This document shows positions 7,449-14,164 of a DNA stretch of 20,211 nucleotides, one piece after another. Origin of the DNA: GCA-003244245 sp038276315 (GTDB lineage: Bacteria > Actinomycetota > Actinomycetes > Mycobacteriales > Pseudonocardiaceae); assembly GCA_038276315.1 (NCBI GenBank), contig JBBPZY010000030.1:1-20211 (forward strand), given 5' to 3'. Both the position numbers and the translations under genes were made by a program. Under the pieces are notes generated by a model. The model saw only the letters and a list, made by a program, of their open reading frames with translations. It was not told where the DNA came from and did not search any database. The stretch's first letter is position 1; every line of letters begins with the position of its first letter.

Positions 7449-7939
7449 AGCGCTGCCCTCCGGTTCTCGTACTGCAGCGGGATCGTCGTGACCGCGCCCC
7501 AGGACCGGCCAGGAAAGACACCTGGTCCAGGGGCCTGGTCGGGCCACGCTCGGCGAAGCGACTCCCTCGGCGACGTCGCGGGCCTGGTCGGCACCGGTAG
7601 GTCGATGTTCAGCAGTTCGGTGAACCCGGTGAGTTTGAGGATCTTGTAGGTCATAGCCGACGGCGAGACGATGGTGAGGCCGCCGCGCTGGGTGCGCAGG
7701 TCGGCGAGGACTCGGGCCACCTGCCTAAGCCCACTTGCATCGATGAACGTCAGCTCGCCCCGGATGGCCACCACCGTGCGGTCACTGTCGAAGGTAAGGG
7801 AAACCGCGAAATCAGCCGGAGCCGTCACTCCACTGTCCCCTGGGGGACCTGCTGGACGTGGTGACGGACTGCCCACCGTCGGCAATCTGGGCAGTAGAGG
7901 AAGCGGCATGGGCCCTGCCTTCACGGTCTGCGGGGGCAT
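7445..7939 (-). CDS. STAS-domain (anti-sigma-factor antagonist-like) protein with internal deletion
   Basis: A 164-residue protein in which residues 43-113 resemble a STAS domain of the SpoIIAA/RsbV type, which relays general-stress signals by binding anti-sigma kinases (family knowledge). The phosphorylatable motif is present as FIDASGL (65-71). However, the first beta strand ends GEL at 61-63 and runs straight into TFIDASGL. The roughly 35 residues that normally lie between (helix 1 and strand 3) are absent, so the fold may be broken. The C-terminal 50 residues are Pro/Arg-rich and unlike the family. The start could be 7939 or the ATG at 7906 (AAGGCAGGG upstream). It is the first gene of the encapsulin operon and overlaps the hemerythrin start; it may survive as a coupling ORF. 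Confidence 0.75.
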   Translation of the reverse strand: MPPQTVKAGPMPLPLLPRLPTVGSPSPRPAGPPGDSGVTAPADFAVSLTFDSDRTVVAIRGELTFIDASGLRQVARVLADLRTQRGGLTIVSPSAMTYKILKLTGFTELLNIDLPVPTRPATSPRESLRRAWPDQAPGPGVFPGRSWGAVTTIPLQYENRRAAL

Positions 7940-7955
7940 GAAATGCCCACCGGAC

Positions 7956-7984
7956 CCTCGCTGTAGAAGGCACTACGACGCTAC
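7956..7984 (-). promoter_or_regulatory. Conserved 29-bp promoter/operator candidate upstream of encapsulin operon
   Basis: Minus-strand sequence begins GTAGCGTCG and ends CTTCTACAGCGAGG; only 4 of 29 positions differ from 4833-4861. It lies 16 bases ahead of the STAS ATG in the divergent gap with the GAF-ANTAR gene. An imperfect dyad, CGCTGTAG-N6-CTACGACG on the plus strand, overlaps it and would suit a dimeric regulator. Whether it is a promoter core, an operator or both is not decidable by eye. Confidence 0.55.
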
Positions 7985-8051
7985 CATTCCCAGCGGGGAA
8001 ACCATCCTCCACAGCTCAGCGGCCAATCGGGTGAGCTGGTTTTGGGAAGTC

Positions 8052-8789
8052 ATGGCAGACACCGGCCACCGTTACGGCGAGCTGGCCATTGCGTTCGCTG
8101 AGATCACCCGTACCCTGTTCGCCGACCCGACGGTCCGGGGCACGTTGCAACAGATCGTCGACTTCGCCGTGGCCACCGTCGAGGGATGTGACGCGGCCGC
8201 CATCACCGTGCTGACCGGGACTGAGGCCACCACACCAGTGTACTCCGACCCGATCGCCCTGAAGATCGACACCCTCCAGTACGAGACGGGCCAGGGCCCC
8301 TGCCTGGATGCCATCACCACCGAGGTGGTCGTCTATGTCGAGGATCTGGCCGCCGACCCGCGCTGGCCCTGCTTCGGTCCTCGGGCCGTCGCGCTGGGCA
8401 TGCGCAGCCTGCTGTCGTACCGGCTGTCGGATAACGGGACGCTCGCGGCGCTCAATCTCTACGCACGCCTGCCTCGGGCTTACGGCGCCACCGACCGGAC
8501 CAAGGCGCTGATCTTCGCCGCCCACGCCGGTGTCGCTCTGGGCGCCGCGCAGACGCGCGAGGACGCAACCATCTCCCTGAGCAGTGAGCTCCGCCGGGTC
8601 GAGAACCTCCGCGGCGCGTTGACCTCCCGGGAGGTGATCGGCCAAGCCGAGGGGATCCTCATCGAGCGCGAGCGCATCACCGCCGATCAGGCCTTCGCGG
8701 TGCTGCGCCGAGCCTCCCAACACTTGAACATCAAGCTGCGGGAGGTGGCCCAGTACGTGGTGGAGACCGGCGAGGTCCCCCCGAGCTGA
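8052..8789 (+). CDS. GAF-ANTAR transcription antitermination regulator
   Basis: A 245-residue sensor-effector. Residues about 30-165 form a GAF domain (SDPIALKIDTLQYETGQGPC, then GMRSLLSYRL and LAALNLYA), and residues about 178-238 form an ANTAR RNA-binding domain (SREVIGQAEGILIERERIT, ending LNIKLREVAQYVV). ANTAR proteins bind paired hexaloop hairpins in nascent RNA and prevent termination (family knowledge); the GAF ligand is unknown. The ATG at 8052 has GGGAAG close upstream; a GTG at 8031 in the same frame is possible. It is transcribed divergently from the encapsulin operon and is a candidate local regulator. Its stop lies 10 bases from the convergent glycosylase stop. Confidence 0.9.
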   Translation: MADTGHRYGELAIAFAEITRTLFADPTVRGTLQQIVDFAVATVEGCDAAAITVLTGTEATTPVYSDPIALKIDTLQYETGQGPCLDAITTEVVVYVEDLAADPRWPCFGPRAVALGMRSLLSYRLSDNGTLAALNLYARLPRAYGATDRTKALIFAAHAGVALGAAQTREDATISLSSELRRVENLRGALTSREVIGQAEGILIERERITADQAFAVLRRASQHLNIKLREVAQYVVETGEVPPS

Positions 8790-8799
8790 CGTCTCGGGT

Positions 8800-9546
8800 C
8801 TAAAGGCCGGCCAGACTCGCCGCGGAAACCAGCACCTCGCGGAGTATGGCCGGGGTGAGCCGTCCGGTGAACACGTTGTGCTGGCTGGGGTGATAACAGC
8901 CGAGCAGGTTCAGTTCGGTGCCGCCGTCGGTGGCCGGCAGCACGACGTGCGCGCCGTGCCCGTATGCCGGCCGCGGCCGGGACACGCGCCAACACGCGTC
9001 GTCCAGAACGGGGAGTAACGCCTGCCACCCGAATCGGCCAAGCACGATCACCGTGCGCAGTGTCGGGCGCAGCAGGTCCAGCTCGCGGGCCAGCCACGGC
9101 CGGCAGGTGTCCCGCTCGTGCGGGGTGGGTTTGTTGGCCGGCGGGGCACAGTGCAGCGGCGCCGTGACACGAACCCCATGCAGCTCCAGCCCGTCGCCGC
9201 GGCCAGTCGAGGACGGTTGCGACGCGAGCCCGACCTCGTGCAACGCCGCGTAGAGCACGTCACCCGCGCGGTCACCGGTGAACATCCGGCCGGTTCGATT
9301 GGCACCGTGTGCGGCCGGTGCCAGACCGACGATGGCCAGCGCGGCGTCCGCAGGCCCGAAACCCGGCGCGGGCCGTCCCCAGTATTCCCAGTCATCGAAG
9401 GCGCTGCGCTTGACCTGGGCGATCTCCTCCCGCCAGGCCGCCAGGCGCGGGCAGGCCCGGCAGTTGATCACCGACTCGTCCAGTTCGGCCAGGCTGCTCG
9501 CGCCTGCAGCCAGGTGGGCCGGGAAATCGGGATCGTCGGGCCTCAT
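8800..9546 (-). CDS. Uracil-DNA glycosylase, family 5 (UdgB-like)
   Basis: Removes uracil and some other deaminated bases from DNA for base-excision repair. The 248-residue protein has the family-5 active-site motif GLAPAAHGANRTGRMFTGD; unlike family 4 it has no acidic residue at the motif's usual catalytic position. The second motif is HPSQHNVFTGR near the C-terminus. Four Cys for a [4Fe-4S] cluster are visible: C29 and C32 (CRACP) and two more in LHCAPP and DTCRPW. The ATG at 9546 is chosen because it begins MRPDDPDFP, where homology-like sequence starts, with GGGGGCG ahead; the frame is open to 9708, but the extra 54 residues are low-complexity. The family-5 enzyme of M. tuberculosis is Rv1259. 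Confidence 0.92.
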   Translation of the reverse strand: MRPDDPDFPAHLAAGASSLAELDESVINCRACPRLAAWREEIAQVKRSAFDDWEYWGRPAPGFGPADAALAIVGLAPAAHGANRTGRMFTGDRAGDVLYAALHEVGLASQPSSTGRGDGLELHGVRVTAPLHCAPPANKPTPHERDTCRPWLARELDLLRPTLRTVIVLGRFGWQALLPVLDDACWRVSRPRPAYGHGAHVVLPATDGGTELNLLGCYHPSQHNVFTGRLTPAILREVLVSAASLAGL

Positions 9547-9719
9547 GGGCGCCCCCACGAGCCGGGGCGAGGCTGCCGGTGTGGCATGCCGATCGCCTTC
9601 CCTCGGACCCGCGTCGATGCCGTGCTCAGACGATCGTACTGGCGGCGAAATGGTGGCTGGGGTGGGATCCGGCGCTGCGCTGGGGCTGGTCGGCCCTACA
9701 ACGGTCACGCGAATTCTGG

Positions 9720-9725
9720 GATAAT
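9720..9725 (+). promoter_or_regulatory. Probable -10 element (GATAAT) of a near-leaderless promoter
   Basis: GATAAT followed by TTAACAG stands out in otherwise G/C-rich sequence. It lies 14 bases ahead of the GTG at 9740, so transcription would begin only about 5-9 bases before that codon, as in the leaderless or near-leaderless transcripts common in mycobacteria. Confidence 0.5.
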
Positions 9726-9739
9726 TTAACAGCTACGGT

Positions 9740-9946
9740 GTGTTGCTGTGCGTCACCGACCCGCGCGTCGCCCACGACATCGTCGCCTGGCGCCGGGCGT
9801 GTCTTGACGAGCTGTGCCGCCGCGATCCGGACGGGGTTCGCCGGTGGATCGCCACCGGCGCCCGCGCCGGCAGCGATCCGACCCGCTTCCTCACCGCCGC
9901 AACCACACCACGGCGGGCGGACCAACTCGACGGGCGACAACCATGA
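9740..9946 (+). CDS. Small hypothetical protein (68 aa)
   Basis: No family is named with confidence. The 68-codon frame begins GTG at 9740 and shows the strong G/C third-position pattern of real genes here (runs such as GTC ACC GAC CCG CGC GTC GCC). The product is a charged, helical, Arg/Asp-rich soluble protein with a central CRRDPDGVRRWIATGAR segment; it has two Cys in the first half (besides one near the N-terminus) and no membrane segment. There is no Shine-Dalgarno sequence, but a GATAAT promoter sits 14 bases upstream, in keeping with leaderless expression. It lies between the divergent glycosylase gene and the DUF1003 gene, about 100 bases ahead of the latter. Confidence 0.6.
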   Translation: MLLCVTDPRVAHDIVAWRRACLDELCRRDPDGVRRWIATGARAGSDPTRFLTAATTPRRADQLDGRQP

Positions 9947-10049
9947 CGTGTCGCAGCATCGACGGTGATGCCACGTTGAACAGGACATTCACGCCGAGTT
10001 GGTGACCGACGAGCAACTAGCGGCGCCCGAGCGGTCGACACTGGCTGGC

Positions 10050-10520
10050 ATGACGAGCAAAGACGTCCCGGCCGCTGCGGCCCGGAAGCCCTCGCGATGG
10101 CGGCATCCGGCCAACCGTCGCCGCATGGACGGGCGCAGTCCCGGGGAACGGGTCGCCGATCAGGTCACCGCCGTCTTCGGGTCCTGGCGGTTCATCATCA
10201 TCCAGACGGTGATCGTGGCGGCGTGGGTCGCGCTGAACCTGCTCGTCGTGATCCAGCGCTGGGATCCGTACCCGTTCATCCTGCTCAACCTGGTGTTCTC
10301 CACGCAAGCCGCCTACGCCGCCCCGCTGATCCTGCTCAGCCAGAACCGGCAGGCCGACACCGATCGCATCACCGCCGAGCACGACTACCGCGTCAACCAG
10401 ATCGCGCTGCAACACCTCATCGCCTGGCATCGCGACGCCCACGGCCAGGACTGCGACTGCGTCCGTCAGCTCGGACCGGCCGCCGAAGGCTTGCTGACGG
10501 AACTGTCCCGCGACCTGTGA
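10050..10520 (+). CDS. DUF1003 family membrane protein
   Basis: A 156-residue inner-membrane protein of unknown function. A basic N-terminal tail is followed by the family pattern GERVADQVTAVFGSWRFIII, which leads into two membrane helices (IIIQTVIVAAWVALNLLV and PYPFILLNLVFSTQAAYAAP). It continues as LILLSQNRQADTDRITAEHD, the most conserved part of DUF1003, and a cytoplasmic helical tail with Cys-x-Cys (DCDC). The ATG at 10050 is preferred; TTG/GTG codons at 9999 and 10002 would add up to 17 residues. DUF1003 proteins are sometimes annotated as cyclic-nucleotide-associated or Mg transport-associated, without firm evidence. It is near stress genes but not obviously in an operon with them. Confidence 0.85.
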   Translation: MTSKDVPAAAARKPSRWRHPANRRRMDGRSPGERVADQVTAVFGSWRFIIIQTVIVAAWVALNLLVVIQRWDPYPFILLNLVFSTQAAYAAPLILLSQNRQADTDRITAEHDYRVNQIALQHLIAWHRDAHGQDCDCVRQLGPAAEGLLTELSRDL

Positions 10521-10713
10521 CCCCACCCGGGCTCGTGTCGGTCGGTGGTTGCTCTGCCGCGTGGCTGATGGGGGGCCTGTGCGTGCCCGGTCGGGCGGGT
10601 GGCGTGCGAGCGGTGGCGAGCCTGTGGGGGTGGTGACGCCGAGGATGTGGTCTGGCTCGTCGCCCACCAGCGGCGGTGGTCGCCGCCGGTCCCGCGGTCT
10701 GGGCGTGCAGGGG

Positions 10714-10803
10714 GTGACGCTGTTACAGCTGACCACGCTGCACCTGATCAGCGCGTTGGCACCGCTCAACCTGACCGAGCTGGCCCACGCAGGCGCTGGG
10801 TAG
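10714..10803 (+). pseudogene. Possible MarR-family regulator fragment
   Basis: About 28 codons reading LLQLTTLHLISALAPLNLTELAH resemble the start of a MarR winged-helix domain, from the helix leading into the HTH to its first helix. The frame then stops at TAG (10801) where the recognition helix should begin, and nothing regulator-like follows in other frames. Too short for certainty; it is offered as a decayed remnant. Confidence 0.3.
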
Positions 10804-11317
10804 CAGACCGCCGGCGGCCTCCGCGTTGGTGTGGTGAATGTGTCAACCCAAACCTTTCGATCATTTTCGTTCTTTTTGTAGCCTTTGTGATATTCGCGCT
10901 ACTCCCCTCCGCTTGTGATTTTTACGATTCTTTCGCGTCGTTCGCACACAAGCGCACAGCCCAGCGGTGGTAGGTTAGTTATAGAGCCGACGTGACACAC
11001 TTGACGTAGTCCAAAGCCAAGAGCCCGACGGCAGTTAGTCGGACACCGCACCAGCAGCTCGACGCAACGAGGGGGAAACCGCTTTCGGTTACTGGCAGGC
11101 GACACAGTGTATTGGGGCGAATGCACCGACGGATGGGTCGGAAAAAACCACGTTGACTACAAGGATGCTGAAAAGAACTACGGTGAGCATCTCGGCAAGC
11201 AACACGGGGAAAGTAGTCTCACGCATCCCACAGCGGGCGACCGATTGCTCGCCGAGTGCTCCCAGGCTTGTGGAACCCACCGGCCGGTTGCGGACCTAAG
11301 GGCGGGTCACACGCGCA
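10804..11317. other. A+T-richer patch without a convincing gene
   Basis: From about 10838 to 11230 the base composition is clearly lower in G+C than all surrounding sequence, with T-rich runs (10860-10880, 10918-10932) and A-rich runs (11141-11148). A GTG-started frame at 11107-11406 encodes 99 residues; its first 38 look protein-like (ECTDGWVGKNHVDYKDAEKN, then H-x4-H spacing), while the rest is low-complexity. Third-position bias is weak. It may be a foreign (phage, plasmid or IS-flanking) scrap. No RNA gene is recognised. Confidence 0.4.
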
Positions 11318-11581
11318 CTACTCGCCGAGTGCAACCAGCGGCGCCCACCGCGCCGAGCACCACACCGGCCCTGTGCACGTCGGACGTCGTATCAGGATCT
11401 GACTGATGCCTGTGACCACCACGTGACAACGCACGAACCGGAGCTCGCGCTCATACCGGCTGTGCACCCGACCGGACTCGCCACCGCACCCCGGACACGA
11501 CGCCCGTGCGGATGCGCCCAGATCAGCACCGCTCCACGACATCATCGACCCACTCGACCTGGCCGGTGGTTGTCGGCACAA
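11318..11581 (-). pseudogene. ISL3-like transposase N-terminal remnant
   Basis: On the minus strand the frame reads CPGCGGESGRVHSRY followed by ERELR, the zinc-ribbon start typical of ISL3-family transposases. It then continues HVVVTGI and RRPTCTGPVWC, a degraded version of the basic strand and second Cys pair. The catalytic DDE part is wholly missing, the frame stops at 11318, and no start or terminal inverted repeat is seen. This marks an old transposition and deletion event in the eroding middle of the window. Confidence 0.5.
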
Positions 11582-12341
11582 TCGTCTTGGGCTGTAGGCG
11601 CGGCGTCATCTGGGGCGGTCCGATGTTCGTGGCCGGTGGAGGCGCGGCGTGCTGATCCGGCGTCATGCCGGCACTCCTGTCCTCGGTCGAAGCCGACCGG
11701 TGAGGACCTACACCGACTAGACGCTCGAGGTGCCATCGGTAACTCCGACGCTACGCCTACCTGGGTCGACGCTGAGGCGCTTGGCCAGCGGTTGCCCTGG
11801 CGGGGGCCGGCCCGGTATGCAGAGATGTGCGTCCCGGACCCCGACGTCCATCACACATGGGTGGCTAGCGTCGGAGGTTAGCGTAGGCGCCAGGTAACAC
11901 CCCGGTCGGGCAGTCCGTGATTGGTTTCGTTCGTAGTCGGAGGTGGTAGTCCTTAGGTAGTTCTTGACCGCCCCGGACCCTGGTGGCCAGCACCCAGGAG
12001 GTGGGGCAGGGGTTTTGTGATGGCAGCTGGTGTCGATCAACACGGGTGCGATGCGATCATGACCGCGCGAGCGGGGTATCCGGACATCTCCGCGGACCGA
12101 GTTCAGCGCGCTGACGGATCCCGTGTCCGCACGCTTCGCCCTCGACGGGGTCGGATGAGAGAAGCTGTCGCCGATTGCGACCTGGCGATGGCGACATGGG
12201 CGAACGAGGGCGGTGGCCTCAGCGGGGCTTCGCGCTCAGAACAACACGCGGTCACTGTCTGCGACGAGCGCCGCGACGATCCTGCGGTCCGTTCATGCTG
12301 CGGTCCGCGCCGACGATGACGACGCCAGCCAGGAGCCAGAG
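11582..12341. other. Stretch without a supported gene
   Basis: Open frames exist on both strands, but none shows consistent codon bias, family motifs or good ribosome-binding sites; products are Pro/Arg/Ser-rich shadows. The only structure seen is the inverted repeat at 11738-11882 and the Shine-Dalgarno AGGAG just ahead of the DUF488 start. The last 200 bases probably contain the promoter of the DUF488-usp pair, but no clear -10/-35 or dormancy-type palindrome is recognised. Confidence 0.5.
11738..11882. repeat. Short inverted repeat enclosing about 110 bp
   Basis: Left arm GGTAACTCCGACGCTAC (11738-11754) and right arm CTAGCGTCGGAGGTTAGC (11865-11882) are inverted copies sharing the 11-base core TAGCGTCGGAG and a following TTA after one gap. 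The GTAGCGTCG part of the left arm (minus strand) also occurs in the elements at 4833 and 7956. Confidence 0.4.
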
Positions 12342-12719
12342 ATGATAAGACGGTCGCGTGTGAGGGTCGGTCGGGTCTATGACGAGCGCACACCGGATGA
12401 TGGCGTCCGGGTGCTGGTCGATGGAATCTGGCCGCGCGGCCTGACCACGGAGCGGGCGGACCTTGACGAATGGTGCAAGCAGGTCGCCCCGTCGACGGCG
12501 CTGCGCACCTGGTTCGGTCAGGACCCCAACCGGTTCGAGGAGTTCGGTCGCCGCTACCGCCGAGAACTGGAAGATCCCGGGCGGGCCGACGCGCTGGAGC
12601 ACCTGCACGAGTTGGCGCAGCATCAGACGCTGACGCTGCTCACCGCCGCCAGTCGCGCCGAGATCAGTAAGACCATCCTGCTCGCGGAGCTGCTCGGCGA
12701 CGAGGACGGGACCGGCTGA
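12342..12719 (+). CDS. DUF488 family protein
   Basis: A 125-residue soluble protein of the DUF488/YeaO-like group, whose biochemical role is not established. The signature is nearly intact: RVYDERTPDDGVRVLVDGIW near residues 12-31 followed by PRGL, then DEWCKQVAPSTALRTWFG, the RFEEFGRRYRREL helix, and the C-terminal LTLLTAAS strand followed by acidic residues. The ATG at 12342 has AGGAG 6 bases ahead. Its stop overlaps the universal stress protein start (TGATG), so the two are one transcript and translation is coupled, which suggests a stress-related function. The longer upstream frame to 12213 has no coding character. Confidence 0.9.
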   Translation: MIRRSRVRVGRVYDERTPDDGVRVLVDGIWPRGLTTERADLDEWCKQVAPSTALRTWFGQDPNRFEEFGRRYRRELEDPGRADALEHLHELAQHQTLTLLTAASRAEISKTILLAELLGDEDGTG

Positions 12720-13246
12720 TGGCCACTCCACAGGGTGCGGACCCGCGCTCGCCGGTGGGTGGGATCGTGGTCGGCGTGGACGGATCACCCGGATCGCTGA
12801 CCGCGTTGCGCTGGGCAGTCCAGGAAGCGTCCTCGCGCGGCGTGGCGCTGCATGCGGTGACCGCCTGGGAGTCCCCGGTGGAATCGACCTTCGGTGACAT
12901 GCGCACGGTCGGCGACTTTCATCCGATCAGCGCCGCCGAGGAGATCCTGGTGACCGCGCTGGCCGATGCCGGCGTATCGGTTCAGGACCAGACGGTGACC
13001 ACCGCGGCCGTCGAGGGGCATCCGGCCGAGGTGCTGCTGGAGGCGGCCGAGGACTCGGAGCTGCTGGTGGTCGGCTCCCGCGGGCACGGCAAGATCCTCG
13101 GAGCGCTACTCGGCTCGGTCAGCCAGTACGTGGCCGCCCACGCCGCCTGCCCGGTCGTCGTCATCAATCCCCTGGCGCACGAACCTGGCACCGACAGCAA
13201 ACCGATCTGCTCGGCGGCAGCAAACGGAGCGCACGAACCTAACTAG
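12719..13246 (+). CDS. Universal stress protein (single UspA domain, ATP-binding type)
   Basis: A 175-residue cytoplasmic stress protein. The first strand and loop are IVVGVDGS (residues 16-23) and the ATP-binding signature G-x2-G-x9-G-S is present as GSRGHGKILGALLGSVS (119-135), followed by the family ending CPVVVI. Proteins of this class bind ATP and modulate survival in hypoxia, stationary phase and other stress (family knowledge). It overlaps the DUF488 gene by one base. Beyond the Usp fold there is a 25-residue tail ending NGAHEPN, which closely matches the slipin C-terminus (NGAHESN) also at DNA level. A small hairpin, ACTAGC-N6-GCTAGT at 13242-13259, includes the stop codon and may end the transcript. 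Confidence 0.93.
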   Translation: MATPQGADPRSPVGGIVVGVDGSPGSLTALRWAVQEASSRGVALHAVTAWESPVESTFGDMRTVGDFHPISAAEEILVTALADAGVSVQDQTVTTAAVEGHPAEVLLEAAEDSELLVVGSRGHGKILGALLGSVSQYVAAHAACPVVVINPLAHEPGTDSKPICSAAANGAHEPN

Positions 13247-13247
13247 C
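13217..13247 (+). repeat. Shared 3'-end repeat, copy 1 (end of usp)
   Basis: The last nine codons, the stop and one further base of the usp gene plus one preceding codon form a 31-base block that matches the 3' end of the slipin gene (15026-15056, opposite strand) at 26 of 31 positions. All five differences are transitions, and both code for AAxNGAHExN and stop. Confidence 0.6.
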
Positions 13248-13296
13248 CGGCCCGCTAGTGGCATTCTCCCCGCGGTGGCGACCCAGACAACCCTGA

Positions 13297-13636
13297 CCCC
13301 GGCGGCTGCTGCTGCCCTTTCATGGCATCGCCCACGTCGGTTACCTGCCCGGCGAGCGCATCCTGGGGCTGTCGAAGCTGGCCCGGGTCGTCGAACTGTT
13401 CGCTCGGGACCTGCAGGTTCGCCGACCGGCTGACCCAGCAGGTCGCCGACGCGCTGGACAAGCATCTGTCCCCCAAGGGCGTCGGCGTGGTGATCGAAGC
13501 CGAACACCTGTGTATGTCACTGCGAGGCGTTCGAGCCACCGGCTCGCACACCGTGACCTCAGCACTGCACGGAGCACTGCGGGCCGACGCGCGCTCCCGG
13601 CAGGAGTTCTTCGCGCTAGCCGGAGTGGGGCACTGA
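13297..13636 (+). pseudogene. folE: GTP cyclohydrolase I remnant (5' half missing, frameshifted)
   Basis: Two adjacent frames together encode the C-terminal half of GTP cyclohydrolase I, the first enzyme of folate/pterin synthesis. The first frame gives LLPFHGIAHVGYLPGER and LSKLARVVELFARDLQV. One extra C near 13422 shifts the frame, and the second frame continues RLTQQVADALDKHLSPKGVG, then EAEHLCMSLRGV and SALHGALRADARSR, to a stop at 13634. The usual first ~110 residues, including the zinc/active-site CEHH that should immediately precede LLPFHG, are absent; an in-frame stop at 13294 and the usp 3' end occupy that space. The retained His and Cys in EHLC are family active-site residues. Non-functional; probably once a second folE copy. 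Confidence 0.85.
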
Positions 13637-14056
13637 CCCGTCATGAACCGTGATCTCGCTCGGCACGACCAGGTCGCCGAAACGCCGTCGCGCGTGAACC
13701 ACGCCACCGCATGGGAGGTAACCGACTGTGTGCCGTCCCATAGGCCCCCAACGCTGGGCCCACACGCTGCGCACCGCGCCGTGTTCGTCGATGCGTACCC
13801 GCATCCCGCGGTCGCTCGGGGAACGGATCGAAGTCGGCCACGATGACCTCGGGGCACTCGGCGTGCCAGGTCACACCCGGTCGGGCAGCATGGTGGTGCG
13901 CGCATCGTCAGGCTGACGACCGCCGAAGGCCGAAGGCGTGCCGTCGCGGACGGCGTGGGACGAAATAGCGGCGCACCGGTCATCGAGCTCGGCGAGCATG
14001 CCGGGCGCGAAATGCGGCACGGCCCGATCCACGTCGCCTCCCGCGCTCGGCGTCAT
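13616..14056 (-). pseudogene. Decayed DUF6544-like (formerly DUF6920) protein gene
   Basis: Three successive minus-strand frames look like one broken gene. The first (14056-13871) ends TTMLPDRV and stops; the next picks up at once as VTWHAECPEVIVADFDPFPE; a second shift near 13815 leads to RVRIDEHGAVRSVWAQRWG, GYLPCGGVVHARRRFGDLVV and PSEITV, then a stop at 13616. The Asp-x-x-Gly...Arg-Trp-Gly and Phe-Gly/Pro-Ser pattern resembles the DUF6544 core, whose C-terminal part is missing. Its 3' end overlaps the folE remnant by about 20 bases, consistent with deletion between converging genes. Family assignment is tentative; the broken state is clearer. Confidence 0.45.
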
Positions 14057-14164
14057 CGGAACTCCTCACCTGCCCGATCAGAAGGTGCCAGCGGCCCGGC
14101 GCTGAGCCTTCGGCCGGAGATCGTCTGGCTTCAGCACCCACTCGCGACCAGGACCAGGGCTAAC

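Noticed and set aside
10804..11110. Possible tRNA or small RNA in the A+T-richer patch
   Set aside because: No cloverleaf, no TTCGAATC-type arm and no strong paired structure could be found.
11423..12319. Several 90-150 codon frames on both strands between the transposase remnant and the DUF488 gene
   Set aside because: None has consistent codon bias, recognisable domains or a convincing ribosome-binding site.
13255..13983. 242-codon minus-strand open frame
   Set aside because: It is antisense to the folE remnant and crosses the DUF6544-like remnant in a frame without any family sequence.
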